The notes beneath the pieces are model-generated. The model was not told the DNA's origin, did not search any database, and saw only the letters and a list, made by a program, of their open reading frames with translations. Positions 19,626 to 28,223 of a stretch of DNA of 64,000 bases are shown here, in pieces. The stretch is from NCBI RefSeq assembly GCF_004771005.1, contig NZ_RQHV01000066.1:62001-126000 (forward strand), read 5' to 3'. The number at the start of each line of letters is the position of its first letter. The first letter of the stretch is position 1. This DNA comes from Leptospira ilyithenensis (lineage in GTDB: Bacteria; Spirochaetota; Leptospiria; Leptospirales; Leptospiraceae). The position numbers and the translations under genes were made by a program.

Positions 19626-20099
19626 GTGAAATACTCAAGTATCGCTTTTCTTTCCCTTGGATCGAACTTAGGTGATCGTTTCCATTATTTAGAACAAGCG
19701 GTATGGGAGATTTCGCTCTTACCTGCGATTAAAATCCTATCTCAGTCCAAACCACTCGAAACTTTACCGTTGGAAAATACAAACCAACCCAGTTTTTTAA
19801 ATCAGATCGTCAAGATCAGAGTCATTCCATCTTTTACCTTACCTTGTCTTTTGGAAACTCTGCAAAGTATCGAACAAAAACTAGGAAGGCAGCATCGCTC
19901 CTGGAAAGGTCCGAGAGAAATCGATATAGATATTTTAACTTATGAATCCGTAGTGATGAATACGGATTTTTTAACTCTTCCGCATCATTCCCTATTCACA
20001 CGCCCTTTCATTAAACAAATATTAAGTGAGATGGGTGAATCCGAGTTATATACTGTTTTTCAGGATGTCTATAATGAAAAATATCATTCTAGAGTTTAA
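19626..20099 (+). CDS. folK: 6-hydroxymethyl-7,8-dihydropterin pyrophosphokinase
   Basis: 157 aa enzyme that transfers pyrophosphate from ATP to hydroxymethyl-dihydropterin in folate synthesis. LSLGSNLGDR at the N-terminus, QSKPLET, FLNQIVKI, and the HPPK signature region RSWKGPREIDIDILTY are visible; length matches the family. GTG start directly after the upstream gene, with GAGAGGG just ahead. Its 3' end overlaps panB by 26 nt. folK-panB linkage joins folate and pantothenate synthesis. Confidence 0.95.
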   Translation: MKYSSIAFLSLGSNLGDRFHYLEQAVWEISLLPAIKILSQSKPLETLPLENTNQPSFLNQIVKIRVIPSFTLPCLLETLQSIEQKLGRQHRSWKGPREIDIDILTYESVVMNTDFLTLPHHSLFTRPFIKQILSEMGESELYTVFQDVYNEKYHSRV

Positions 20100-20877
20100 A
20101 AAAAAGAGAGAAACGGGAATTCCCATCTCCGTTATCACTTGTTATGATTATAGTTTTGCCAGAGTTTTTGCCCAAACGGAAATAGATTCCATTCTCGTGG
20201 GAGATTCCATGGGGATGGTGATTCAAGGCCATGGGTCTACAATGCCTGTTACCTTGGAAGATATTATCTATCACACTAAGGCTGTTTGCAAAGGTGCACA
20301 GAATAAACCGATCATTGCGGATATGCCATTTTTATCCTACCAGACTTCCGTTGAAGATGGGATTCGTGCGGCAGGAACCATTATGAAAGAAACTACTGCG
20401 GATTGTGTAAAATTGGAAGGGGATTCGGACCTTGTTATCGAATTGACCCATCGATTGAATGAAATGGGGGTACCTGTGATGTCCCATCTGGGTCTCACTC
20501 CCCAGTCATTCAATACATTGGGTGGCTATAAAGTTCAGGGCAAAACTCCCGAATCCCGTGCCCGTATGATCCAAAAATCCAAAGAGCTTGTCGACGCAGG
20601 CGCTTTTTCCGTTCTTTTGGAAATGATTCCCGAATCTTTGGGCAAAGAAATTACTGAATCCATTTCCGTGCCTACAATTGGGATTGGTGCTGGGAGACAT
20701 ACTTCCGGCCAAGTTTTAGTAATGCAGGATCTTTTGGGAATGAATGATGAATTTCATCCCAAGTTTTTGAAAAAATACGCAAATCTTGCAGGTGAAGTAA
20801 AAAAAGCGGTCGGCTTATACCACGACGATGTCGTAAAACGGGCGTTCCCTGAGGAAGAGAACGCTTTCGGCGATTGA
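20074..20877 (+). CDS. panB: 3-methyl-2-oxobutanoate hydroxymethyltransferase
   Basis: 267 aa from the preferred ATG at 20074 (MKNIILEFKKKRE), the first enzyme of pantothenate synthesis, using 5,10-methylene-tetrahydrofolate. The open frame reaches 20026, but that extension overlaps folK and has no family similarity. Key segments: ITCYDYSFA, DSILVGDSMGMVIQGH, KLEGD, PVMSHLGLTPQS, MIPESLG and TIGIGAG, matching PanB with its Mg-binding Asp residues. Length equals that of typical PanB (~264 aa). Confidence 0.96.
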   Translation: MKNIILEFKKKRETGIPISVITCYDYSFARVFAQTEIDSILVGDSMGMVIQGHGSTMPVTLEDIIYHTKAVCKGAQNKPIIADMPFLSYQTSVEDGIRAAGTIMKETTADCVKLEGDSDLVIELTHRLNEMGVPVMSHLGLTPQSFNTLGGYKVQGKTPESRARMIQKSKELVDAGAFSVLLEMIPESLGKEITESISVPTIGIGAGRHTSGQVLVMQDLLGMNDEFHPKFLKKYANLAGEVKKAVGLYHDDVVKRAFPEEENAFGD

Positions 20878-20933
20878 TTTTTTAGAGAAGTGGATTTCTG
20901 GGATCGGAAAGATCCCCCATGAAGGTCTTTTTA

Positions 20934-21986
20934 TTAAACTTTTCTTTTTCTCACTGATTCTGCCAATTTTTCCAACATTGGAATCGTAGTATCCCAGGAA
21001 ACACAAGCATCTGTGATCGATTGACCATATATCAAAGGTTTGGCGTCAATCGATTGATTGCCTTCTTTCAAATGGCTTTCCACCATTACACCTAAAATGT
21101 ATTTGGATCCGGACGCAAATTGATCACCAACCGATTCAAGTACGATTGGTTGTCTTCGATAATCCTTTTGGCTATTTCCATGAGAACAGTCAATCATCAC
21201 TCGGGCTGGGAGATTACTTCGTTCAATCTGAGCGCCTAGTTCGCCTATTGACTGTTCGTCGTAATTCGGGCCTTTGTTACCACCTCGTAAAATCACATGT
21301 GTGTCAGGATTTCCCGCAGTCTTGAAAATTGCGGAACTTCCCTGATTGGTAACTGATAAAAAATGATGAGAAGAACCGGCAGATCGAAGTGCATCAATCG
21401 CAATCTGCACATTTCCATCCGTTCCGTTTTTGAATCCGATAGGAGCGGAAAGCCCGGAAGCAAGCTCTCTATGCACTTGGCTTTCCGTGGTTCTCGCACC
21501 AATCGCTCCCCAAGAAACCAAATCGGCAATGTACTGAGGAGAGATCACATCCAAAAATTCGGTTCCGCAAGGAATACCCAGGTTATTAAGGTCGAGTAAA
21601 AGTTTGCGTGCGGTTTGTAAACCTTTGTTGATATGAAACGATCCGTCCAAATTGGGATCGTTGATAAGACCTTTCCAACCTACTGTAGTGCGCGGTTTTT
21701 CAAAATAGACTCTCATTACGATAACAAGCTCTTCTTTGAATTTTTCAATCATGGGCAGAAGAAGGCCTGCATATTCCATAACGGCAGCCGTATCATGAAC
21801 GGAGCAAGGTCCTACAACAACTAGCAATCGTTTGCTGTCACGGCCGTGGATTAGGTCGGAGATATCCTTTCTTGTTTTGGTGACTACTTCCGCCGCTCTG
21901 TCGGTCAAAGGAAATTCCTCCATAATTACGGAGGCTGGGATAAGGCTGTGCTCTTCGAGGATTCTTAAATTATCTGTTTTTTTCAT
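20934..21986 (-). CDS. aroG: 3-deoxy-7-phosphoheptulonate (DAHP) synthase, class I
   Basis: 350 aa, the size of E. coli AroF/G/H. It condenses phosphoenolpyruvate and erythrose-4-phosphate in the first step of the shikimate pathway. VVVGPCSVHD contains the metal-binding Cys; MRVYFEKPRTTVGWKGLIND, GARTTESQVHRE, IGFKNGTDGN and IDCSHGNSQKD are the standard active-site blocks. The N-terminal extension present suggests the feedback-regulated type, but which amino acid inhibits it cannot be told, so the symbol is nominal. Short convergent gap to panB with a weak hairpin. Confidence 0.95.
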   Translation of the reverse strand: MKKTDNLRILEEHSLIPASVIMEEFPLTDRAAEVVTKTRKDISDLIHGRDSKRLLVVVGPCSVHDTAAVMEYAGLLLPMIEKFKEELVIVMRVYFEKPRTTVGWKGLINDPNLDGSFHINKGLQTARKLLLDLNNLGIPCGTEFLDVISPQYIADLVSWGAIGARTTESQVHRELASGLSAPIGFKNGTDGNVQIAIDALRSAGSSHHFLSVTNQGSSAIFKTAGNPDTHVILRGGNKGPNYDEQSIGELGAQIERSNLPARVMIDCSHGNSQKDYRRQPIVLESVGDQFASGSKYILGVMVESHLKEGNQSIDAKPLIYGQSITDACVSWDTTIPMLEKLAESVRKRKV

Positions 21987-22005
21987 TCTATCTATAGTAA
22001 TTAGA

Positions 22006-22356
22006 CTAGTATTTTTGCATTGTCGGATCGACTAGATCGGAGTAAGCCAATACTCCACCGGCAACATTTTTAAAAGATTTAAACCCTGCTTGTCCCAGGA
22101 TCCCGCAGGCCATCCCCGAGCGACCACCTGACCGGCAGTAGACGAGGATCTCTTTTTCCTTTTGGTCTTTTAATTCGTCGATTCGAGCTACCAATTCCCC
22201 TACAGGAATGAGTTTGTCCGTGCCGGGGACAAGTGCAATTTGTTGTTCGTTAGGATTACGAACATCTAAAACAAAAAAGTCATCCTTTCCTTGCGTTCTC
22301 GCATCTAAGCGAGCCTTAAAGGATTGTACATCAATTTCAGGAACTCCCACACTCAT
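22006..22356 (-). CDS. Rhodanese-like domain protein
   Basis: 116 aa, a single rhodanese domain with the active-site loop YCRSGGRS (Cys nucleophile) and the upstream FVLDVRNPNE motif. Such single-domain proteins carry sulfane sulfur as a persulfide; the acceptor is unknown here. No signal peptide, so cytoplasmic. The start overlaps the stop of the ABC-F gene (ATGA), so both are translated from one transcript, a conserved-looking but functionally unexplained pairing. Confidence 0.92.
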   Translation of the reverse strand: MSVGVPEIDVQSFKARLDARTQGKDDFFVLDVRNPNEQQIALVPGTDKLIPVGELVARIDELKDQKEKEILVYCRSGGRSGMACGILGQAGFKSFKNVAGGVLAYSDLVDPTMQKY

Positions 22357-24287
22357 ACTGCACCACCTATCTCATCTAGCTCTTGAGTTGCAAGCTCCCA
22401 CTTACTAGTTAGACTCGCAATCTCATTTTTAATTTCGTTATATGTATCCATTTCCATTTGAAAACTTCTGTTTTTATAGAACTCGGGATTTTGAAGTAAC
22501 TCTTCTTTATCCTTTCGGTTCTTTTCCAATCGTTCCAACTTAGTTTCTATTTCCAGAATTTCTTTTTCCAGTTTTTTGCGTTTATTTTTGCTTGCTACGG
22601 ATGTATCTTTTTTAAGCTCTTTCTTTTCTTTATTTGCAGGCCAGGCGGGCTCTTCCTGGTCTTCCTTGTGGAACTTCAGATAATCGTCAAAGGAGCAGTT
22701 GAGATTTCGCAATTGTCCCCCGGACAATTGAAAGGTACGATTGCAAAGTCCTTTTAGGAAATCCGGATCATGGCTGATGATCAACAAAGAGCCGGGGTAA
22801 TCGTAGAGTGCCCGTTTCAACGCTTCCCGAATAACAATATCAAGATGGTTTGTCGGCTCGTCTAAAAACAGGCAATTGGTAGGTTGCTGGATGAGAAGTG
22901 ATAAACGAAGACGGCTTTGTTCTCCACCTGATAAGTGTTTTACGGATTTGAAAACTCCGTCTCCGGGAAATGCAAAATGACCAAGTAAAGTCCTCGCTTT
23001 TTCTTCATTCAATTCGGGGTATTTTTTCATTACCGTTTGAACCAGGTTGAGAGATTCGTCCAAATCCTCCCCGTGGGTTTGGGAAAAATAACCCAATTGT
23101 GTTTTTGGACCGTAGTAAATGGAGCCCGAATCAAGTTTGTATTGTTGCAAAAGAGTCCGCATGATGGTCGACTTACCGGCACCATTCGGTCCCACGAGAG
23201 CGATTTTATCCGTTGCGGAAATTTCCATTTCCGCCCCGTCGAAGATAATTTTTTTCAGACCTGTGATTTTGTCGGGAAAAGAAAAAACACCTTTCTCCAT
23301 TCGGAGAATGATATTGCTGGAAGGAACAAATTGAAATTGGTAATCGGGTTTTTGGTTCCAAAAGGATTCTTCGGGATTTTCCACCCTGTCTCTTTTGTTC
23401 AATCTTTTGATAACGGATTGCACCTGACGCGCCTTAGTTGCCTGGGCACGAAACCGTTCCACCCATTCCATTCTGGTTTTGAGATAGGATTCTTCCTTTT
23501 CGAATTGTACTTTCAGCTTTTCCTGGATTTCATTTTTTGCTTCGAAAAATTCTTCCAGGCTTCCTTCAAATTCGAAAACACCTTGCGGATTGATCTCTAC
23601 AATCGTAGAAACCGTTTTGTTTAAAAATTCGGGATCATGTGTGACCAGAACGAATGCCTGGTTTTGATCTATCAGATAATCTGCTAACCAGTTTTTGGTT
23701 TTGTCATCCAAATGGTTTGTAGGTTCATCCAAAAGAAGCAGGTTATGAGGATTGAGAAGTGCGATTGCAAGCCCGATTCTATGATGGTAACCGGGAGAAA
23801 ATTCCTTGGTTTTGCGTTCGAAATCGTTTTGGCCGAAACCGAGACCTGATAGAATTTTTTTTGCTCTGGATTCCAATCCATGCAAGTCGTGAGTATGGGC
23901 AAATTCTTCCAAGTCACTTTGGTCATGTAACAATGATTCGAAGGCTTCCGAATCCGGATCCGTCGTTTCAAAACGATGTTCTATATCGTTTCGTTTTCCG
24001 AGATAGTCATTGTACAGTTTGTTTTCGGATAAAACGGTTTCGACTACTTTTGCATCCGGGTTAAATTCGGGGATTTGTTGGAATAGGGAATGAACCGTAT
24101 TTTTCGAGCGGATGACTTCACCTGACTCGGGTTTGGTTTTTCCCGAAGCCATTTGAAAGAGAGTTGTCTTTCCGGAACCATTCGGTCCCACAAGTGCAAC
24201 CCGGCAGCCTGGTTTGATATGCCAGCTGAAGCCCTCAAATAAAACTTTGGGACCGTAGTGTTGGTGGATTTGTATAAATTGGATCAA
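22353..24287 (-). CDS. ABC-F family ATPase (Uup/YheS-like)
   Basis: 644 aa soluble protein with two ABC cassettes and no membrane segment. First cassette: Walker A GPNGSGKTTLF, Walker B LLLLDEPTNHLD; its signature is FSPGYHHR rather than LSGG. Second cassette: GPNGAGKSTIM, LSGGEQSR, LFLDEPTNHLD. A linker of charged helices (about residues 235-300) joins the two, and a coiled-coil tail rich in K/E (last ~90 residues) resembles Uup. ABC-F proteins act on the ribosome in translation control or, for some, antibiotic protection; there is no sign that this one is a resistance type. Confidence 0.92.
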   Translation of the reverse strand: MIQFIQIHQHYGPKVLFEGFSWHIKPGCRVALVGPNGSGKTTLFQMASGKTKPESGEVIRSKNTVHSLFQQIPEFNPDAKVVETVLSENKLYNDYLGKRNDIEHRFETTDPDSEAFESLLHDQSDLEEFAHTHDLHGLESRAKKILSGLGFGQNDFERKTKEFSPGYHHRIGLAIALLNPHNLLLLDEPTNHLDDKTKNWLADYLIDQNQAFVLVTHDPEFLNKTVSTIVEINPQGVFEFEGSLEEFFEAKNEIQEKLKVQFEKEESYLKTRMEWVERFRAQATKARQVQSVIKRLNKRDRVENPEESFWNQKPDYQFQFVPSSNIILRMEKGVFSFPDKITGLKKIIFDGAEMEISATDKIALVGPNGAGKSTIMRTLLQQYKLDSGSIYYGPKTQLGYFSQTHGEDLDESLNLVQTVMKKYPELNEEKARTLLGHFAFPGDGVFKSVKHLSGGEQSRLRLSLLIQQPTNCLFLDEPTNHLDIVIREALKRALYDYPGSLLIISHDPDFLKGLCNRTFQLSGGQLRNLNCSFDDYLKFHKEDQEEPAWPANKEKKELKKDTSVASKNKRKKLEKEILEIETKLERLEKNRKDKEELLQNPEFYKNRSFQMEMDTYNEIKNEIASLTSKWELATQELDEIGGAV

Positions 24288-24341
24288 GGGAGGCGGGGAG
24301 AAACCCGCTATGACACGGGTTTGATTTTTAGAGGATTAACC

Positions 24342-24503
24342 TTATTTTTTGGCTAATAGTTCCTCTTTTCTTTCACGAAGGTGTTTAATGTACTGGCTGG
24401 ATTGCCCGTTCATTGACTCTGCGGATTTTTTAATGGCAGCATCGATCTCATCGATGGTCATTTTGGATATCTTCTTGTTTTTCTTTTCTTTTTCTTCAGC
24501 CAT
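24342..24503 (-). CDS. Small charged protein (53 aa)
   Basis: A 53-codon frame starting MAEEKEKKNKKISKMTI, with AAIKKSAESMNGQSSQYIKHLRERKEELL in the second half (amphipathic helices) and ending in AKK. ATG at 24501-24503 is preceded on the minus strand by AAGGGG about 9 nt upstream, a clear ribosome binding site. No transmembrane or signal segment. It lies 54 nt upstream of the ABC-F gene on the same strand and may share its transcript. Family not recognised. Confidence 0.65.
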   Translation of the reverse strand: MAEEKEKKNKKISKMTIDEIDAAIKKSAESMNGQSSQYIKHLRERKEELLAKK

Positions 24504-24704
24504 GGAAGTTTTCCCCTTTTAGGTACGTCACTAAGATTCTTCCAGGATTGTTGTACTCGGGCCCCAGGCAAGAAATAATCTTTGTGTAAGAACGGTATTA
24601 GGGGCATTTTGCCTTTAGTTTCGGAGCTCGGCAAAGCGAGCGGGGCTTCCGAATTTAAGAGAGAAAACTGATTTGCCAAAAGATAGTGCGATTCCAAAAT
24701 CAAG

Positions 24705-25559
24705 TTGTTGAAACGAATCCACTTTTTTTTCAAACATCTTTACGATTATGACATCCACGGTTTGGCCTCCGAGATCTCATTTACGTTCCTTCTCACTTTA
24801 TTTCCTTTGCTAGTTGTGTTTGTTTCCCTTTTGGGAATTGCACAAGATCCGAAAACGATCAATATGCTCACCGACCAGGTAGGGAAGGTTCTTCCTCAGC
24901 CTATCTTTCAACCGATAGACAAAAGCATCGAAAATTTAACAAAAGTTAAAAGTATTAAGATACTCACCTTAAGTCTTATTTTTTCCTTTTTTTCCTGTCT
25001 TGCCATTTTCGGTGCGATCGGAAAAGCATTGCGATTCATTAATGATGACGATTCCAAAATCGGTTTTTTTAGAAACCAATGGATCAATTTACGTTTGCTG
25101 CTTGTAGCAGGTGGTTTGTTGATTTTATATTTTTATATCAGCTACGGGTTATTTCATTTCGAGAAATATTTATTCAGAAATTGGAAAGTATCCGTATTCA
25201 GAAAATACCCTGAGATTTTTTTACCCATCATCGCATTCTTAATCATTGTTAGTTTGTTTACTTTTTTTTATTCCTATGTTTCAAAAAAAAGAACCTTATT
25301 TAAAGATAGTTTGCCCGGCGCGATTCTTGCCGCATCATTATGGGTACCCGTTACACTCGGTTATCAATCTTATTTGCAGTTTAAAGATGCTGCCGTAAAT
25401 TATTCTTTCGCTTACGATTTGCTTTCCAAGATGGTAGTGCTAATGATATTTGCTTATATGAACGCCACTTTTTTTCTTTGGGGCGCCGTATGGAATCGAA
25501 TCAGCAATTTTGATCTTGTGAAAAAACCGAAAAAAAGAGTCAAATATGAAGATCAATGA
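24705..25559 (+). CDS. YihY/UPF0761-family inner membrane protein
   Basis: 284 aa with six predicted TM helices. The N-terminus (LLKRIHFFFKHLYDYDIHGLA) followed by SEISFTFLLTLFPLLVV is the classic YihY/BrkB opening, and the later DSLPGAILAASLWVP and YGS-like loop (here YDLLSKMVVLMIFAYMNA) also fit. Family function is uncertain despite an old RNase BN label. Starts at TTG 24705 or TTG 24708; no good Shine-Dalgarno sequence, so the start is uncertain. Monocistronic. Confidence 0.88.
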   Translation: MLKRIHFFFKHLYDYDIHGLASEISFTFLLTLFPLLVVFVSLLGIAQDPKTINMLTDQVGKVLPQPIFQPIDKSIENLTKVKSIKILTLSLIFSFFSCLAIFGAIGKALRFINDDDSKIGFFRNQWINLRLLLVAGGLLILYFYISYGLFHFEKYLFRNWKVSVFRKYPEIFLPIIAFLIIVSLFTFFYSYVSKKRTLFKDSLPGAILAASLWVPVTLGYQSYLQFKDAAVNYSFAYDLLSKMVVLMIFAYMNATFFLWGAVWNRISNFDLVKKPKKRVKYEDQ

Positions 25560-25587
25560 CAGAGGATCAAATCTTTAAAAACAGAAA

Positions 25588-26004
25588 TCAATCCAGTACG
25601 AAATCAGGTTCTAAAATTCTAGGACAAAAGGAAAGTATGATCGAAAAATAATGGCGTGCCAGCGAATGAAAAAGCCATTCTCCGCTTTCGCTGATCACTC
25701 CTGCCGAATCCAATTCGGTATAACCTTTCTTTTTAAACAACTGGTCCAGATTCCAATCTTCTTCTCCCGGAATGACTTGAACCTTCAGAAAAGCGTAAAA
25801 TCTATGTTCGGTGGTATCGTAACGGAATACAAGCGCTCTTCCCGCAAGAGGATTGCGGACTGTAAATGTCATCCAAGTGTTTCCAACCAATTCTTCATTG
25901 GAAATCAGATCGTAAATTTCCCAATCGGATTCTCCTTCTTCTCCGAAAAATTCGCGAAAGGAAGAACGAAATGCCTCTCCAAAATTCTGGTCTACTATAC
26001 CCAT
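25588..26004 (-). CDS. Hypothetical protein (138 aa)
   Basis: Soluble acidic protein starting MGIVDQNFGEAFRSSFREFFG, with a beta-rich middle (WMTFTVRNPLAGRALVFRY, EHRFYAFLKVQVIPGEEDW) and a helical C-terminus. No known catalytic motif, signal peptide or TM. Codon use and length support a real gene. Convergent with the YihY gene (28 nt apart); no partner gene is evident. Function unknown. Confidence 0.75.
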   Translation of the reverse strand: MGIVDQNFGEAFRSSFREFFGEEGESDWEIYDLISNEELVGNTWMTFTVRNPLAGRALVFRYDTTEHRFYAFLKVQVIPGEEDWNLDQLFKKKGYTELDSAGVISESGEWLFHSLARHYFSIILSFCPRILEPDFVLD

Positions 26005-26294
26005 TTGTTTTTTTTATAAAGTTCGTATCCTTTCTTTAAAGCAAACCGAATATCTTTTTTTATTTTTGTATCCGAGGATCTGGTAGGAAAACAGGTACCA
26101 AATAAAATCTTACATAGAGCCGGATTGGAGGGGAATTTCCCAAAAATAGGGCCCTTTTCGTTTTCTTTTTTGTTTTGGGAATAGGAATAAACCTAAAGCC
26201 GTGACGAAAGTTGGGAAGAAAAAAAAGGAATCTTCTTTTCATATAGAACGATCCTTGAGAGGATATTATATCATCTCTCATGGAGGGAAAGATT

Positions 26295-26735
26295 ATGATC
26301 GAAACAGTTAATATCACTTGGCCGAACGGAGGCATAGATCCGCGTATTCATTGCCCGGCATGCGGAACTCAAGTATTGTCCCCGCTCGAAGACGATGGCC
26401 CCGGCTGTCATCACGTTCAATTCATTATAGATAGCGAATCGGGAGAATTTAATTATATTACGGAAGAGTTCGACGAGATTCTGGAACCGTTTCGTAAAAA
26501 AGACGTGCCTGATTTCGGAGAATGGGAAGCTACTGATACTTTTTTGGATGAAGCGGAGGCAGATACTTTTTTTGCCATGAATGTGATTCTCGCGGGAGAA
26601 AGAGAAGATGGGGAGGATTCGGTATGTTTGCGTATCGGATACGAATTATTTTTCGATGAAGACCAACAAGAGTTATACGATGAGTTGGAAAAACGTCACG
26701 ATGAAGAAGGCCTTCATGATCATAGCCAAAATTAA
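26295..26735 (+). CDS. Hypothetical acidic protein with a CxxC site
   Basis: 146 aa from ATG 26295; a GGAGGG at 26282-26287 marks this start, and the upstream ATG at 26280 would place the binding site inside the gene. HCPACGTQVLSP and PGCHHVQF near residues 20-45 could form a zinc site (C, C, C, H, H). The rest is strongly acidic (many D/E) without membrane segments. It is followed 10 nt later by a lipoprotein gene with its own strong AAGGAG, indicating a small operon. Family not recognised. Confidence 0.78.
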   Translation: MIETVNITWPNGGIDPRIHCPACGTQVLSPLEDDGPGCHHVQFIIDSESGEFNYITEEFDEILEPFRKKDVPDFGEWEATDTFLDEAEADTFFAMNVILAGEREDGEDSVCLRIGYELFFDEDQQELYDELEKRHDEEGLHDHSQN

Positions 26736-26745
26736 GGAGAGATAG

Positions 26746-27300
26746 ATGTTACTAAGAATCTTAAATTTATTATTATTCGCATTTAGCATTTCCAATTGTC
26801 TGATCAGTTACAGAGACTACGACAAGATTCCTCCTGTTCCTGCGCAGGAAAAACAATATGATTCGGAATTTGTTTACGGACTTCCTACTTTTCCCCAATT
26901 CAATTTGGGAGGAAGAGAAGCATTGAAAACATATTTTGATTCAAAGTCCCCTTTTAAAAAGACAACGGAAGGAAGTGATATACCGAGAAACGGGTATTTG
27001 GTGAATGTCAAAGTGAATTATAGAAGTCCTTCGACTCCGGCGCTTGCTTTTATTACTTTATCCGCTTTGACGGCGACAATCCTCCCGGCATGGTCCAAAC
27101 AAGACGGGTATGATATCCAATATCATCTTTATAAAAACGGAAAACTCGTTCAAGTGTACGAATATCATGTATTTCGAAATTACACACAATGGATCCTCTT
27201 GAGTTTTCTTGTTTGGGTGAATTTGGACAGTGCTACCGAAAAGGAAGTATTCGAACGAGTTACCAATCAATTTTTCGACGATGCCAAATCTCATTTTTAA
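26746..27300 (+). CDS. Putative lipoprotein
   Basis: 184 aa. The hydrophobic N-terminus (MLLRILNLLLFAFSIS) ends in a spirochaete-style lipobox ISNC (Cys18). A hydrophobic stretch near residues 98-115 (ALAFITLSALTATILPA) and another at ~150 (WILLSFLVWVNL) may be membrane-associated. AAGGAG at 26734-26739, 6 nt from ATG, is a near-ideal ribosome binding site. No enzymatic motif; the protein resembles small lipoproteins with paired hydrophobic segments found in Leptospira. Function unknown. Confidence 0.75.
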   Translation: MLLRILNLLLFAFSISNCLISYRDYDKIPPVPAQEKQYDSEFVYGLPTFPQFNLGGREALKTYFDSKSPFKKTTEGSDIPRNGYLVNVKVNYRSPSTPALAFITLSALTATILPAWSKQDGYDIQYHLYKNGKLVQVYEYHVFRNYTQWILLSFLVWVNLDSATEKEVFERVTNQFFDDAKSHF

Positions 27301-27310
27301 AGACTGAAGT

Positions 27311-28213
27311 TTGTATTTGAATTTTGAGATATTCAATCAATTTGCCCTGGGTTTTTACCCGGGGATTTTGACGGTTTTAATAGTTGGATTTCTTGTAGGG
27401 TACATCGCTTCGTTTTTAGGAATCGGAGGAGGATTCGTTTATACTCCTTTCTTTCATTCCTTTTTTCACCTAACGGCAGTTCAGGCGGTCGCCACTTCCT
27501 TGGCACAAATGCCCGTATCGGCTCTCTCCGGATTATTTGTTTATTGGAAAAACGATAAAATCCGCTGGAAGGAAGGTTTCCTTCTATTGATTACATCCAT
27601 CCCTTCCGCTCAGTACGTTGCTTGGAAATTCGGAAGATTTGAAGATACGGAACTGGGAAGAAAATTGTATTATGGTATGCCTGTTTCGGAATTTGTGTAT
27701 TTGTTTGTTTTTACATTTGCAATGAGTATATTAGGGGTTTATAATTTAATTTCTTCCATCAAAAAGAAAAAAGCTTCCGAATTAAAGAAATCAAATCCTT
27801 TCGAACCCGGAAGCTCTGCAAAAACAAATCTTCCCTCCAAACAAAAAACACTGATTGTTCTTCTGATTACCGGATTCTTTTTTGGTGCCTTCTCCTCCTT
27901 ACTCGGGATAGGCGGAGGTTTTCTTGCAGTTCCGCTTTTTGTTTATTATTTTCAAATGGAGCCGGTGGAAGCAGTCGCTACTTCTTTTCTCGGGATTTTT
28001 CTAACATCTTTGGGAACAACGATCCTATTTTATTTTCAGGGAAAACTTTATTTGGATCTTGCACTTGTCGGAACTATCGGCGGATTTTTCGGTGCGAGAG
28101 TGGGTTCTTTGAAGGCTGTCAAAGTAGAACCTTATGTGATTCTCCGAATCGCCGGTATTTCCCAACTAGTTGTTGTTACTTGGTATTTCTTTTCAAAGTT
28201 TCCGAAATTATAG
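27311..28213 (+). CDS. TauE/SafE-family membrane exporter
   Basis: 300 aa with about eight TM helices arranged as two repeats. Each repeat contains the family glycine signature: FLGIGGGFVYTPFF in the first and LLGIGGGFLAVPLFV in the second, followed by AVATSLAQMPVSAL and AVATSFLGIFLTSLG. A cytoplasmic linker (KKKKASELKKSN) separates them. Members export sulfite, sulfoacetate or other organosulfur anions; the substrate here is unknown. TTG start with a poor binding site, 10 nt after the lipoprotein gene, so translation may rely on coupling. Confidence 0.88.
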   Translation: MYLNFEIFNQFALGFYPGILTVLIVGFLVGYIASFLGIGGGFVYTPFFHSFFHLTAVQAVATSLAQMPVSALSGLFVYWKNDKIRWKEGFLLLITSIPSAQYVAWKFGRFEDTELGRKLYYGMPVSEFVYLFVFTFAMSILGVYNLISSIKKKKASELKKSNPFEPGSSAKTNLPSKQKTLIVLLITGFFFGAFSSLLGIGGGFLAVPLFVYYFQMEPVEAVATSFLGIFLTSLGTTILFYFQGKLYLDLALVGTIGGFFGARVGSLKAVKVEPYVILRIAGISQLVVVTWYFFSKFPKL

Positions 28214-28223
28214 TCCTGCTATT

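Noticed and set aside
20900..20916. GGGATC-GGAAA-GATCCC hairpin between panB and DAHP synthase as a terminator
   Set aside because: Stem of six pairs without an adjacent T-run in either direction.
23037..23624. 195-aa plus-strand ORF
   Set aside because: Lies wholly antisense inside the ABC-F gene, whose motifs are clear; product has no domain features.
24301..24322. Hairpin AAACCCG / CGGGTTT as a terminator between the 53-aa gene and the ABC-F gene
   Set aside because: On the minus strand it is followed by C-rich, not T-rich, sequence, so termination in the relevant direction is unlikely.
26005..26294. Minus-strand open frame of ~65 codons upstream of the 138-aa gene
   Set aside because: No ATG, GTG or TTG start anywhere in the frame, and no recognisable family; likely chance in AT-rich DNA, though the C-terminal stretch looks protein-like.
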